From assembly GCF_024585265.1 (NCBI RefSeq), contig NZ_CP036533.1, forward strand, positions 3,791,001-3,855,000: a stretch of DNA of 64,000 bases, read 5' to 3'. Positions within the stretch are counted from its first letter, which is position 1; each line of letters starts with the position of its first letter. The DNA comes from Bradyrhizobium sp. WBAH42. Lineage in GTDB: Bacteria; Pseudomonadota; Alphaproteobacteria; Rhizobiales; Xanthobacteraceae. Position numbers and translations under genes: made by a program. Of the stretch, positions 16,340 through 24,390 are shown in pieces. The notes beneath the pieces were generated by a model. The model saw nothing but the letters and a program-made list of their open reading frames with translations. It was not told where the DNA came from and ran no database searches.

Positions 16340-18595
16340 ATGGGCCAGATGCAGGCCTTTTCGCGTCGGGCTTTCGTTTTCGGCTCTGCTGCCATCGCCG
16401 GCGGCATCGCTTTCGGTGCCTATGGTCGGGCCGAAGCGGCCGCGCCGAGCGCCGATGGCAATCCGCTGGCCGCCGGCCTCGGCCCGAATTCGGTGACCTT
16501 CAATCCATGGGTCGAGATCAGCCCCGACAAGATCACGCTGATCGCGCAACACGCCGACATCGGCCAGGGTGTCGGCTCGGTGCAGCCGATCATGATCGCC
16601 GAAGAGATGGATCTCGACCCCGGCCAGTTCGAAATCCGGTTCGCTGAGCCAAGCCCCGCCTATTTCAACACGGGCTTCGCCGACGAGTTCGCGCCGTTCG
16701 TGGCCGCGGACCAAAGCCCTGCTGCGGAGGAAGCGCGCGCGGCCACGCTCGAATGGCTGCGCAAGTCCGGCCTGCAAATGACGGGTGGATCGAGCTCGAT
16801 TCCGGACACCTATCAAAAGCTGCGCGTCGCCGGTGCGGTCGCGCGCGAGACGCTCAAGGCCGCCGCAGCCAGACGTTCGGGCGTCGCGGTGGCCGACCTT
16901 CGCACGCAATCAGGCCATGTGATCCTGCCCAACGGGACCAAGATCGCCTATGTCGCACTCGCGGCGGAGGCATCGAAAATCCCGCCGGTGCTCGATGCGC
17001 AGCCGCGCGATCCGTCCGGCTGGCGCATGCTCGGCAAGCCGATGATGCGGCTCGACGTCCGCGCGAAGGTGATGGGCGAGCTGAAGTTCGGCATCGACCT
17101 GAAAACGGACGGCATGCTGTACGCGTCCGTCAAGCTGAATCCCAACAAGGGGCAGCCGCTGAAATCGTACGACGCCAGCAAGGCGCAGTCGATGCCGGGG
17201 GTCAGGAAGATCCTCGAAATCAAGAACGGCGTCGCGGTGATCGCCACGAACAGCTGGTACGCGATGAGGGCGGTCGACGCCATCGCTTGCGAGTGGGCGC
17301 CCTCGGCCTATCCCGCCGAGCAGGCCGATCATTGGAAGGTGCTGGAATCCTCGTTCAAGCCGGAGTTTCTCGGCAAGGAGTGGCGGAAGATCGGCGATAT
17401 CGACACCGGGCTGAAGACCGGCAGGCTCGTCGAAGCCGAATATCGCGCGCCCTATGTGGCGCATCAGCCGCTCGAGCCGCTCAACGGGATCGGCCTCGTC
17501 ACCGACAAGGGCATGGAGATCTGGGTCGGCCATCAGAGCCCACGCTTCGTGCAATGGGTCGCGGCGACTGCGATCGGCCTCAAGCCGGAACAGATCACCT
17601 TCCACAATCAATGGACCGGCGGAAGCTTTGGCCACCGTCTCGAGTACGAGAACGTCCGCGTTCTCGCCGAGATCGCCAATCAGATGAAGGGCACGCCGAT
17701 CAAGCTCGTGTTCTCGCGCGAAGAGGATTTCCTCCAGGACATTCCGCGGCAGATCGCGATCGCCCGGCACCGCGGCAGCATCGACAAGGGCAAGATCCTC
17801 GCTGCCGACCTGCAGCTGGCCTCGACGGCGCCGCTCAAGGGACTGCTCGAGCGTTCGGGCACGCCCTCGAAAGATCCGGATGGGCAATTGGCCGCCGGCC
17901 TGTGGAACGTCTACTACGACATTCCCAATTTCCGGGCCACCAGCTACGAGGCGCAGGGCTTGTCGCCAAGCACCACATGGCGCTCGGTCGGCGCTTCGAC
18001 ATCCGGTTTCTTCACCGAGAGCTTCATCGACGAATTGATCCATGCGGCGGGTCTCGATCCGATGAAGGCGCGCATCGCGATGTGCACCGTGCCGCATTAT
18101 CGCAAGGTGCTGGAGACCGTCGCGCAGATGTCGGACTGGAAGGGACCGCTCGGGAACGGCCGTGGCCGCGGCGTCGCTTTCGTCGAGTCGTTCGGGACAC
18201 CGGTCGCCGAGGTCGTCGAGGTGACGGCGACGGACCGCGGCATCAGGATCGACAAGGTCTGGGTCGCGGTCGACGTCGGCAAAGTGATCGATCCCGTGAA
18301 CTTCGAGAACCAGGTGCAGGGTGGCGTCGTCTGGGGACTCGGCCACGCCATCAATTGCGAGCTCACTTATTCAAAAGGCGCGGCGCAGCAGACCAACTAT
18401 AACCACCATGAGGCAATGCGGATCTACCAATGCCCGGTCATCGAAGTTCGCGGGCTCGAGAACGACCCTAAGGTGAGGGGCGTCGGAGAGCCGCCGGTGC
18501 CACCGGCCGCGCCTGCGCTCGCCAACGCGATCTTCGCGGCGACCGGAAAGCGCATCCGTGAAATGCCCTTCAACAAGTTCATCGATTTCGTGTGA
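16340..18595 (+). CDS. Tat-exported molybdopterin-binding subunit, IorB/aldehyde-oxidase-like
   Basis: 751 residues from ATG 16340; an upstream extension of the frame overlaps the 2Fe-2S gene and is rejected. The N-terminus has a twin-arginine signal (SRRAFVFGSA followed by a hydrophobic run and AEAAAPS), so the folded enzyme is sent to the periplasm. Molybdopterin-domain marks include GGSFGHRLEYENVR, QGGVVWGLGHAI and the active-site Glu in GVGEPPVPP near the C-terminus. Members of this branch (isoquinoline 1-oxidoreductase, membrane or periplasmic aldehyde dehydrogenases) hydroxylate aldehydes or N-heterocycles with water and give electrons to a cytochrome. The following gene encodes a di-haem cytochrome, which fits. 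There is no FAD subunit. The substrate is not known. Confidence 0.93.
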   Translation: MGQMQAFSRRAFVFGSAAIAGGIAFGAYGRAEAAAPSADGNPLAAGLGPNSVTFNPWVEISPDKITLIAQHADIGQGVGSVQPIMIAEEMDLDPGQFEIRFAEPSPAYFNTGFADEFAPFVAADQSPAAEEARAATLEWLRKSGLQMTGGSSSIPDTYQKLRVAGAVARETLKAAAARRSGVAVADLRTQSGHVILPNGTKIAYVALAAEASKIPPVLDAQPRDPSGWRMLGKPMMRLDVRAKVMGELKFGIDLKTDGMLYASVKLNPNKGQPLKSYDASKAQSMPGVRKILEIKNGVAVIATNSWYAMRAVDAIACEWAPSAYPAEQADHWKVLESSFKPEFLGKEWRKIGDIDTGLKTGRLVEAEYRAPYVAHQPLEPLNGIGLVTDKGMEIWVGHQSPRFVQWVAATAIGLKPEQITFHNQWTGGSFGHRLEYENVRVLAEIANQMKGTPIKLVFSREEDFLQDIPRQIAIARHRGSIDKGKILAADLQLASTAPLKGLLERSGTPSKDPDGQLAAGLWNVYYDIPNFRATSYEAQGLSPSTTWRSVGASTSGFFTESFIDELIHAAGLDPMKARIAMCTVPHYRKVLETVAQMSDWKGPLGNGRGRGVAFVESFGTPVAEVVEVTATDRGIRIDKVWVAVDVGKVIDPVNFENQVQGGVVWGLGHAINCELTYSKGAAQQTNYNHHEAMRIYQCPVIEVRGLENDPKVRGVGEPPVPPAAPALANAIFAATGKRIREMPFNKFIDFV

Positions 18596-18603
18596 GACGC
18601 GCC

Positions 18604-19236
18604 ATGCAGAGATCTCTGATCGCGTTCGTCCTGGCAGCTTCGGCCGTCGCGGCCCTCACCGGGATCGTCGCGGCCAAGGACGAGGCCGCCAAGGACGTGC
18701 TGCCGTCCGGCAGCGTCAGTCGCGCCGAGGGACTGGAGGCGTGGAAGCGGATTGAGGCCGTCGTGACACATCCACGGTGTGCCAATTGCCATGTCGACGC
18801 CAAGGCCATCCCGATCTGGACGCCGGCCGGCGAAACCAAGCCCCGCCCGCATGGCATGAACATCCACGGCGGCGAGAGCCGCATCGGCACGGAAGCCATT
18901 CCGTGCTCGACCTGTCACATGACCTCCACCCAGGCGAACGAGCCGGCGCCGTCGCCGCCGCGCGCCGGCATCGACTGGCAGCTGGCCCCGGTGGCTTTCA
19001 TCTGGTTCGGCAAGAGTGGTGCCGAGATCTGCGCGCAGTTGAAGGATCCCAAGCGCAATGGCGGTCGCGACGCCGCCGGTCTCGTCGGGCACTTGCGGCA
19101 CGATGCGTCGCTGAGTGGCTTCATCCCGCGCGGCTGGGCGCCTGGGGCCGGCCGCTCGACGCCGCCGGGCACCTTCGAGGACCATGTCAAGGACATGGCC
19201 TTGTGGGGCGCGGCCGGGCAGCCCTGTCCGAACTGA
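18604..19236 (+). CDS. Periplasmic di-haem c-type cytochrome, partner of the molybdenum hydroxylase
   Basis: 210 residues from ATG 18604; a GTG at 18592 overlapping the previous stop is possible but less likely. MQRSLIAFVLAASAVAALTG to VAAKDEA is a signal peptide. Two haem c attachment motifs are seen, CANCH (about residue 60) and CSTCH (about residue 101). It starts 8 bases after the large subunit gene ends, so the three genes form a transcription unit. The likely role is to take electrons from the 2Fe-2S clusters and pass them to the respiratory chain. Similar proteins are often annotated only as an isoquinoline 1-oxidoreductase subunit. The spacing between the haem motifs and the long C-terminal part differ from ordinary class I cytochromes. 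Confidence 0.88.
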   Translation: MQRSLIAFVLAASAVAALTGIVAAKDEAAKDVLPSGSVSRAEGLEAWKRIEAVVTHPRCANCHVDAKAIPIWTPAGETKPRPHGMNIHGGESRIGTEAIPCSTCHMTSTQANEPAPSPPRAGIDWQLAPVAFIWFGKSGAEICAQLKDPKRNGGRDAAGLVGHLRHDASLSGFIPRGWAPGAGRSTPPGTFEDHVKDMALWGAAGQPCPN

Positions 19237-19296
19237 TGCGTTCTCCGCGTCGCGGAAGCGCGATCACACACACAGCGTCATCGAAAGGAGAAAACC

Positions 19297-19986
19297 GTGA
19301 CCCAGCATGTCCTCTTCATTGTCACCAACGCAGCCGTGATCGGTCCGCATAGTCGCAAGACCGGCTTCTTTTTCGCCGAGGTCGCCCATCCTTTCGAGGT
19401 GCTCGACAAGGCTGGGGTCGCAGTGGAGTTCGCGTCCCCGGCCGGGGGGTGGACGCCTTACGATGCGTACGACGAGAAAGATCCCGCTCAGAAGGAGTTT
19501 CTCGCGAGCAAAGCCTTTCGCCGCTTGAATCACAGTCGCAAATTGTCCGAGGTGGACGCCGCCGACTACGACGCCATCCTGGTGCCCGGCGGACTTGGGC
19601 CCATGGTGGACATCCAGCGCAATGCTGCGGTCCAGAGTGCCATCGTGCGTGCCTGGAGCACTGGCAAGCTCGTCGCCGCTGTCTGTCACGGACCGTGCGC
19701 GCTGCTTGGCGTTGACCTTGGCGATGGCGTCCCTTTCGTGCGCGGCAAGAAGCTCACGTCCTTCTCGAAGAAGGAAGAGTACGACTACGCCCGCGATGAC
19801 GTGCCTTACGAGCTTGAGGACGCGTTGAGGGCAGAGGGTGCCGAGTACTCGTCCGCAGCCAACTGGCAACCTCACGTCGTCGTCGATGGCCGGCTCATCA
19901 CGGGGCAGAATCCCGCGTCGGCCGGAGCGCTGGGAATAGAGTTGCTGGCCGCCCTCAAGGATAGGAGCAGCGCCGCGAAGATTTGA
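19297..19986 (+). CDS. DJ-1/PfpI family protein (class I glutamine-amidotransferase-like)
   Basis: 229 residues. The DJ-1/PfpI fold is shown by the start VLFIVTNAAVIG, by DYDAILVPGGLGPM, and by the nucleophile elbow AAVCHGPCALLG with its Cys; ITGQNPASAGALG lies near the C-terminus. The family includes glyoxalase III-like and chaperone-like enzymes (Hsp31, YajL), so detoxification of 2-oxo-aldehydes is a sound guess but not proven. It follows the cytochrome gene by 60 bases and has AAAGGAG just before its start, so it may be part of the same unit. A role in carbonyl stress would fit the aldo-keto reductase and VOC genes nearby. Confidence 0.88.
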   Translation: MTQHVLFIVTNAAVIGPHSRKTGFFFAEVAHPFEVLDKAGVAVEFASPAGGWTPYDAYDEKDPAQKEFLASKAFRRLNHSRKLSEVDAADYDAILVPGGLGPMVDIQRNAAVQSAIVRAWSTGKLVAAVCHGPCALLGVDLGDGVPFVRGKKLTSFSKKEEYDYARDDVPYELEDALRAEGAEYSSAANWQPHVVVDGRLITGQNPASAGALGIELLAALKDRSSAAKI

Positions 19987-20063
19987 AGATTCGCAAGTGT
20001 GGAATTCGAGAGGGATGGGCCCGCATCTGAAGCCGCGCTTACCCTCTCATGGGGAGCCATCGA

Positions 20064-20369
20064 ATGACGCAATCGCCATCCAAGATCACCGCTATCCTGG
20101 TTGCTCGCCCGGGCAAGTCCGCTGAACTCAGCGCATTGCTTGTCGGCATGGCACCGCCTTCCAGGGCTGAGCCCGGCAACCTGCGTTGGGATGTCTGGCG
20201 CGACATATCGAACGAAGATCGCTACGTTCTCGACGAGCTGTACCGCGACGTTGCGGCCGTCGAAGCTCACCGAGCCTCGCCGCATTACCAGGCCTACCTG
20301 GCCAAAATTCCCGAGCTGGCTGATCGGACGGCCGTGGTCTTGGAAGCGCTCGAGGTTGGAGACAGGTGA
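20064..20369 (+). CDS. Cytoplasmic ABM-type (quinol monooxygenase-like) protein
   Basis: 101 residues. ATG 20064 is preferred over 20049 because GGGGAG lies at a good distance before it. The sequence ITAILVARPGKSAELSALL, then NLRWDVWRD and DRYVLDELYRDVAAVEAH, fits the YgiN/ABM dimeric alpha-beta barrel. Unlike the ABM protein at 11276-11698 it has no signal peptide, so the two should act in different compartments. It is last in the plus-strand row and is followed by a dispersed repeat. The substrate is unknown; quinols or reactive carbonyl compounds are likely. Confidence 0.85.
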   Translation: MTQSPSKITAILVARPGKSAELSALLVGMAPPSRAEPGNLRWDVWRDISNEDRYVLDELYRDVAAVEAHRASPHYQAYLAKIPELADRTAVVLEALEVGDR

Positions 20370-20447
20370 ACGGCGTCGGCGAACCTTCGAAGTAGCCGCA
20401 TCCCTATTTGCAGTAGGGCTATCGCTTTTGGGAATTTTTCCCCGCTG

Positions 20448-20580
20448 CCATCCTTCGAGACGCCCGCTTAGGCGGGCTCCTCAGGACGAGGGCGGAGTGC
20501 GCGGCAGCAGGTTCAACGAGCACTCATGCTGATTAGCCTCATCCTGAGGAGGCGCGCAAGCGCCGTCTCGAAGGACGAGG
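20448..20580. repeat. Dispersed palindromic repeat, copy 1
   Basis: The ends are inverted: TCCTTCGAGACG near 20450 faces CGTCTCGAAGGA near 20565-20575. Each arm has its own small hairpin (GCCCGCTTAGGCGGGC on the left, GGCGCGCAAGCGCC on the right) and a CTCAGGA/TCCTGAG pair. The centre GCAGCAGGTTCAACGA recurs in reverse orientation in the copy at 46249-46380. It is non-coding and lies between the ABM gene and a convergent secreted-protein gene, where it may act as a structured 3' end. Confidence 0.85.
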
Positions 20581-20623
20581 CGTGCGCGCAGACCGCCGCC
20601 ACAAGGCATATGCGATTGCCCTG

Positions 20624-21040
20624 CTATTTGCAGTTCTGGCAGATCATCAGCTTTCGCTTCAACGCCTCATCTTCCTGATCGAGGCCATTTGCATCTGGAT
20701 TGGACCCGGCGTCCCTTGCTGCGCGTGAACGCGCAGGCGGCGCCACGCGGCTCGGGGTGTCAACGTCATCGACGGTGCCGACGCTGAAGCCATCGTAGTC
20801 GGCGGCCGGATTCGGCATCGGTTGAGGCCCGCCAATCACGGAAGGCTCTCTGCTGGACGCCGCCGGCGGAGCTCTGTTCGTCGTCACCCGCGCGGGCTTG
20901 GCGGCACCCGGGCGTGGCGGCGATGCATCGGGCGGAGCAAGCGAAACCGGCGGCGCGGCCGAAGTCTGGCCTCGCGCGCTGTCGTGCGACCACGCGACGA
21001 CAAACACGAGGCCGAGAGCCAGGAGCGTCACGTTTCTCAT
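20624..21040 (-). CDS. Secreted proline-rich hypothetical protein
   Basis: 138 residues from ATG 21040, chosen because GAGAGG on the coding strand lies 6 bases before it; ATG 21046 is possible but too close to that site. MRNVTLLALGLVFVVAWSHD with SARGQ after it is a signal peptide. The mature part is low-complexity and rich in Pro, Ala and Ser, so probably unfolded, and ends in KRKLMICQNCK with a CxxC pair. I do not recognise a family. It may be a small periplasmic or surface protein of limited spread among relatives. Composition and length argue for a real gene more than its sequence does. Confidence 0.6.
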   Translation of the reverse strand: MRNVTLLALGLVFVVAWSHDSARGQTSAAPPVSLAPPDASPPRPGAAKPARVTTNRAPPAASSREPSVIGGPQPMPNPAADYDGFSVGTVDDVDTPSRVAPPARSRAARDAGSNPDANGLDQEDEALKRKLMICQNCK

Positions 21041-21139
21041 CCGCATCCTCTCGGCAGCGCTGGTTGATCGATTGACGGCACGGCTCGTCGAGCCCGCTCC
21101 GCCGAAGAATATCAGCACTCAGAGGGCCGTCAAAGCGCT

Positions 21140-21171
21140 GTAGCCTGGATGGAGCGAAGCGCAATCCGGGG
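21140..21171. repeat. Fragment of a dispersed repeat
   Basis: TAGCCTGGATGGAGCGAAGC followed by GCAATCCGGG resembles one end of a short repeat common in rhizobial genomes (GTAGCCCGGATGGAGCGCAG-like, from memory). The matching inverted end is not visible nearby, so it is likely a remnant. It lies in the 228-base gap between the secreted protein and the pilin gene; nothing else was seen there. Confidence 0.5.
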
Positions 21172-21268
21172 TGTTGTCGTGAACCAGGAACAGATGCTGT
21201 TGGCCCAGATCATGGCCCGCAAGTCCGGCGGGCACGGGCCAGCCGCTGCGCAGGCCGTTGGCCGGCGG

Positions 21269-21433
21269 TTACTTCATCGCCGTGCTGACTGAGTTGAACT
21301 TGTTGTTGAGCAGCGCAGCGCCCGTGCTGTTGACGATGGTCACGATTGCCAGGGCGATCCCCGCGGCGATCAGGCCGTACTCGATTGCGGTTGCGGCATT
21401 CTCATCGGCAAGAAAGGACCTAACCAGACGCAT
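21269..21433 (-). CDS. Flp/Fap-type pilin
   Basis: 54 residues, start ATG 21433 with AGGAG a few bases upstream; the longer open frame to 21727 is not credible. The sequence MRLVRSFLADENAATAIEYG then LIAAGIALAIVTIV is the standard Flp pilin N-terminus: short leader, cleavage by a TadV-type prepilin peptidase before the hydrophobic segment region, and the Glu-Tyr pair. Flp pilins build type IVb (Tad) pili used for surface attachment. No tad genes are in the window, so assembly machinery must be elsewhere. Orphan copies like this are common in Bradyrhizobium. Confidence 0.88.
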   Translation of the reverse strand: MRLVRSFLADENAATAIEYGLIAAGIALAIVTIVNSTGAALLNNKFNSVSTAMK

Positions 21434-21704
21434 TGCCAACTCCTGTTCATCCGATCCGATGGAAGGTCGCGTCGTTATCGGACTTGCAAATCGATCGAAT
21501 AAGTCTTCGTGCGCGCCAAATGAACCGAGCGAGGGCGATCGCACCCTATCTCCTACGACGGCATTCATTAAATTAAGGTTCCGTGGTTCCGTCCAAATGA
21601 AGTCAAATCGGCCGCCCGGCGCGGGCATTGCCCTCCGTGCTGTGGCCCTTAACCGATTGTTGAGCCTGTTCGTCAACGAACAGGCAAGGACATCTCGATC
21701 GCGC

Positions 21705-21941
21705 TCATCCGCGCCGGCCGTCCGCATTCAGCGCCCGCAACATCGCGATGCGCGCGAACATCACCCAGCCGCCGCCGGTCTCGGCCGCATTGATCAAGGT
21801 CTCGATCGCGGTCTGCCAATGCGCCTCGTGCTGGGCGTCCTCGGGCAGCTGCATGATGTAGTCGGCCGCCTCTTGAAGCGTGAGCAGCTTGCGCTTGTTG
21901 CTTACGCGAACGGGATCGTCGAACGCCGTCGACCAGGGCAT
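21705..21941 (-). CDS. Small hypothetical protein (DUF982-like)
   Basis: 78 residues from ATG 21941. The core LTLQEAADYIMQLPEDAQHE, then WQTAIETLINAAETGGGWVMFARIAML, is the pattern of a small alpha-helical protein seen often in rhizobia; it is close to the DUF982 type as I remember it. There is no signal or membrane segment. Function is unknown. It lies between the Ku and pilin genes on the same strand, 60 bases after Ku, so it may be transcribed with Ku. Confidence 0.65.
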   Translation of the reverse strand: MPWSTAFDDPVRVSNKRKLLTLQEAADYIMQLPEDAQHEAHWQTAIETLINAAETGGGWVMFARIAMLRALNADGRRG

Positions 21942-22001
21942 GTCAGGCCGGCCGATCGGCGAGGAGAGACATCACGGCGCGATCTGCGGGGTGTGATGCT
22001 G

Positions 22002-22994
22002 TTAGCCGGCCTTCTTTGCCCGCGCGGGGGCTCGTACCGGCTTGTCGGCGGCCTTCTTCGGCGTGGTCGCAGCCTTGGCCGCAGCGTCCTTGCCGCCCTT
22101 GCCTGATATCGGCAGCAGCATCTCGCGCTGGCCTTCGACGCGCTTCTTCGGCTTCTTGGCCTTGGCGCTTTCCTTAGCCGTGTCCCTGGCGACCTTCGCC
22201 GCGGGAGCAGCCTCCTTCTCGCTCGCGATGCTCTTCTTCAGCGCGTCCATCAGGCTGATGACGTTGCCGCCGGTCTTCGGTGCGGCCTTGGCGGTGATCG
22301 GCATGCCGCTGCGCTTCTTGTTGATGAGATCGATCAGAGCGGTCTCGTAATGATCCTCGAACAGCTCGGGCTCGAACGCGCCGGACTTCTTCTCGACGAT
22401 GTGCTTGGCAAGGTCGAGCATGTCCCGCGTCAGCTTCACGTCCTGGATGTCGTCGAAATATTCCTTCTCGCTGCGGACCTCGTAGGGATAGCGCAACAGC
22501 GTGCCCATCAGCCCGTTCTCGAGCGGCTCCAGCGCGATGATGTGCTCGCGGTTGGTCAGCACCACGCGGCCGATCGCGACCTTGTCCATGCTGCGGATGG
22601 TCTCACGGATCACGGCAAAGGCGTCGTGGCCGACCTTGCCGTCCGGCACGAGGTAGTAGGGGCGGATCAGATAGCGGTTGTCGATGTCGGCCTTGGGCAC
22701 GAACTCGTCGATCTCGATCGTGTGGGTGGAGTCGAGCGCGATGTCGTCCAGCTCGTCCTTGGTGACCTCGATATACGTGTCGGTGTCGACCTTGTAGCCC
22801 TTGACGATGTCCTCGGAAGTCACCTCGTCGCCGGTCTCGGCGTCGACCTTGAGGTACTTGATACGGTGGCCGGTCTTGCGGTTGATCTGGTTGAACGAGA
22901 CCTTCTCGGTATCCGAAGTGGCCGGATAGAGCGCGACCGGGCAGGTCACGAGCGACAGACGCAGAAAACCCTTCCAATTGGCGCGGGGGGCCAT
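22002..22994 (-). CDS. ku: Ku protein of non-homologous end joining
   Basis: 330 residues. The N-terminus MAPRANWKGFLRLSLVTCPV, then LYPATSDTEKVSFNQINRKTGHRI, is the bacterial Ku core, which forms a ring homodimer on DNA ends. The core runs to about residue 255. The remaining tail is rich in Lys and Ala (KAKKPKKRVEGQ, then KAATTPKKAADKPVRAPARA), a feature of the extended C-terminus that helps DNA binding and threading. Ku recruits the ligase-polymerase LigD, which is not encoded in the window; rhizobia often have several ku genes, some without an adjacent ligD. A small membrane-protein gene is divergent from it. Confidence 0.96.
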   Translation of the reverse strand: MAPRANWKGFLRLSLVTCPVALYPATSDTEKVSFNQINRKTGHRIKYLKVDAETGDEVTSEDIVKGYKVDTDTYIEVTKDELDDIALDSTHTIEIDEFVPKADIDNRYLIRPYYLVPDGKVGHDAFAVIRETIRSMDKVAIGRVVLTNREHIIALEPLENGLMGTLLRYPYEVRSEKEYFDDIQDVKLTRDMLDLAKHIVEKKSGAFEPELFEDHYETALIDLINKKRSGMPITAKAAPKTGGNVISLMDALKKSIASEKEAAPAAKVARDTAKESAKAKKPKKRVEGQREMLLPISGKGGKDAAAKAATTPKKAADKPVRAPARAKKAG

Positions 22995-23131
22995 GGGCTA
23001 CTCCAGACGCAACAGAGGACAAGCCCTGAGGATACCATCGGCCAGTTGCGAATCATAGCAAGCGCCGACGCGGAATCTTGCAACGGCGTTAATCGTCGCC
23101 TGCACCGCGTCGTCTGGCGGGCCCATGGCCC

Positions 23132-23156
23132 GGAACATCGCCCGAGATGACGCGTT
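23132..23156 (+). promoter_or_regulatory. Possible EcfG (general stress sigma factor) promoter
   Basis: GGAAC at 23132-23136 and CGTT at 23153-23156 are 16 bases apart, which is the EcfG promoter pattern of alphaproteobacteria (GGAAC-N16/17-CGTT). It lies 68 bases before the ATG of the small membrane protein on the same strand. About one match is expected by chance in a window this size, so position is the main support. Confidence 0.45.
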
Positions 23157-23224
23157 GCCCCGGCAGTTCATCGCCGCGAGGAGGTCGCGGCCATCCGACG
23201 CGACAGCCACAGATTGAGGTCACC

Positions 23225-23380
23225 ATGGCAACCACGCGAGAGCAGAACCGGATCGTCGAAACTCCGACCGAGGCGCGCCAGGGCGAGCCTGGGCCTTCGG
23301 TGGCGGCGCTGCTCGCCATCTCGACCGGGCTTGCGATCCTGATCCTCGCCGTCGTCTGGTTCGTGTTCTTCCGGACCTGA
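23225..23380 (+). CDS. Small single-pass membrane protein
   Basis: 51 residues from ATG 23225, with GAGG 8 bases upstream. A polar N-terminal half (MATTREQNRIVETPTEARQG) is followed by one membrane helix, VAALLAISTGLAILILAVVW, ending FVFFRT. I do not recognise a family. It lies between Ku (divergent) and the FeuP-like regulator (same strand, 241 bases on), with a strong hairpin between. In Sinorhizobium the small protein FeuN inhibits FeuQ, but FeuN is periplasmic and longer, so equivalence is only a thought. A possible EcfG promoter precedes the gene, suggesting stress induction. Confidence 0.65.
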   Translation: MATTREQNRIVETPTEARQGEPGPSVAALLAISTGLAILILAVVWFVFFRT

Positions 23381-23421
23381 CGGCCGGCAAGGCACGCCGG
23401 CACCTTCCGGCTCGCCGCGCG

Positions 23422-23484
23422 ATGCGGCACCTTGCGCCCACCATGCCGCCGGCTCCTCCGGCGGCATGGTGGGCGCAGTCGCAT
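23422..23484 (+). other. Strong perfect hairpin upstream of the FeuP-like regulator
   Basis: TGCGCCCACCATGCCGCCGG at 23433-23452 is followed by a 5-base loop CTCCT and its exact complement at 23458-23477: a perfect 20-bp stem. A further 5-bp pairing (ATGCG 23422-23426 with CGCAT 23480-23484) could extend it past an internal loop. There is no T run after it, so it is not a standard intrinsic terminator on the plus strand. It may be a processed RNA structure, an attenuator for the two-component genes, or a mobile palindrome. Confidence 0.75.
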
Positions 23485-23621
23485 TTACGCGCGGCAGGTC
23501 GTATATGACCAAAAAGTAACGTCGGCCGGTTCCCCGCGTTCATATTCGGTTCACGCCGGAATTGCTCATCTCTGGCGGTGTTCAACTCGCCTGTTCTGGC
23601 AGCCCATCTTTGGAGAGAAGC

Positions 23622-24296
23622 GTGCGCCTGCTCGTTGTTGAGGACGACCCCGATCTCAATCGCCAGCTCACCAAGGCGCTGACCGACGCCGGCTATGTCG
23701 TCGATCGGGCCTTCGACGGGGAGGAGGGGCACTATCTGGGTGACAACGAGCCGTATGACGCCGTGGTGCTCGATATCGGCCTGCCCAAGAAGGACGGCAT
23801 CTCGGTGCTGGAGGCCTGGCGCCGCAACGGCCGCACCATGCCGGTCCTGATCCTTACCGCACGCGACCGCTGGAGCGACAAGGTGCAGGGCTTCGATGCC
23901 GGCGCCGACGATTACGTGGCAAAACCGTTCCATCTGGAGGAGGTGCTGGCGCGCATCCGCGCCCTGCTGCGCCGCTCCACCGGCCATGCCCAGAGCGAAT
24001 TGACCTGCGGCCCGGTTACGCTCGACACCCGGACCGGCCGGGTCAGCGTGTCGGGCAATCCCGTCAAGATGACCTCGCACGAATATCGGCTTCTGGCCTA
24101 CCTGATGCATCATTCCGGGCGGGTGGTCTCGCGCACCGAGCTCGTCGAGCATCTCTACGACCAGGATTTCGACCGCGACTCCAACACCATCGAGGTCTTC
24201 GTCGGCCGCATCCGCAAGAAGCTCGACGTCGACATCATCCAGACCGTCCGCGGCCTCGGTTATCTCCTGACCCCGCCGCCGGCGCCGGGCGCTTGA
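23622..24296 (+). CDS. feuP: OmpR-type response regulator, FeuP-like
   Basis: 224 residues. Start GTG 23622 with GGAGAGAAG just before it; the longer frame to 23562 adds residues not found in such proteins. Receiver domain: acidic pair in VVEDDP, phospho-acceptor Asp about 51 (VVLDIGLPK), Lys about 101 (VAKPF). A winged-helix DNA-binding domain follows, ending NTIEVFVGRIRKKL. The string EEGHYLGDNEPYDAVVLDIG and TARDRWSDKVQGFDAGADDY match my memory of rhizobial FeuP, which controls ndvA (cyclic glucan export) and symbiosis in Sinorhizobium. The paired kinase starts 94 bases downstream. The regulator type is firm; the FeuP name is by resemblance. Confidence 0.88.
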   Translation: MRLLVVEDDPDLNRQLTKALTDAGYVVDRAFDGEEGHYLGDNEPYDAVVLDIGLPKKDGISVLEAWRRNGRTMPVLILTARDRWSDKVQGFDAGADDYVAKPFHLEEVLARIRALLRRSTGHAQSELTCGPVTLDTRTGRVSVSGNPVKMTSHEYRLLAYLMHHSGRVVSRTELVEHLYDQDFDRDSNTIEVFVGRIRKKLDVDIIQTVRGLGYLLTPPPAPGA

Positions 24297-24390
24297 GGCG
24301 TTCTCGGGCTTGACGGCAGGCCGAACAGGGCCCTTGGTCCGGTCATGACGTCCGACCACCTGCCATCCTGCGTCGCCCGGGATCATTCCG

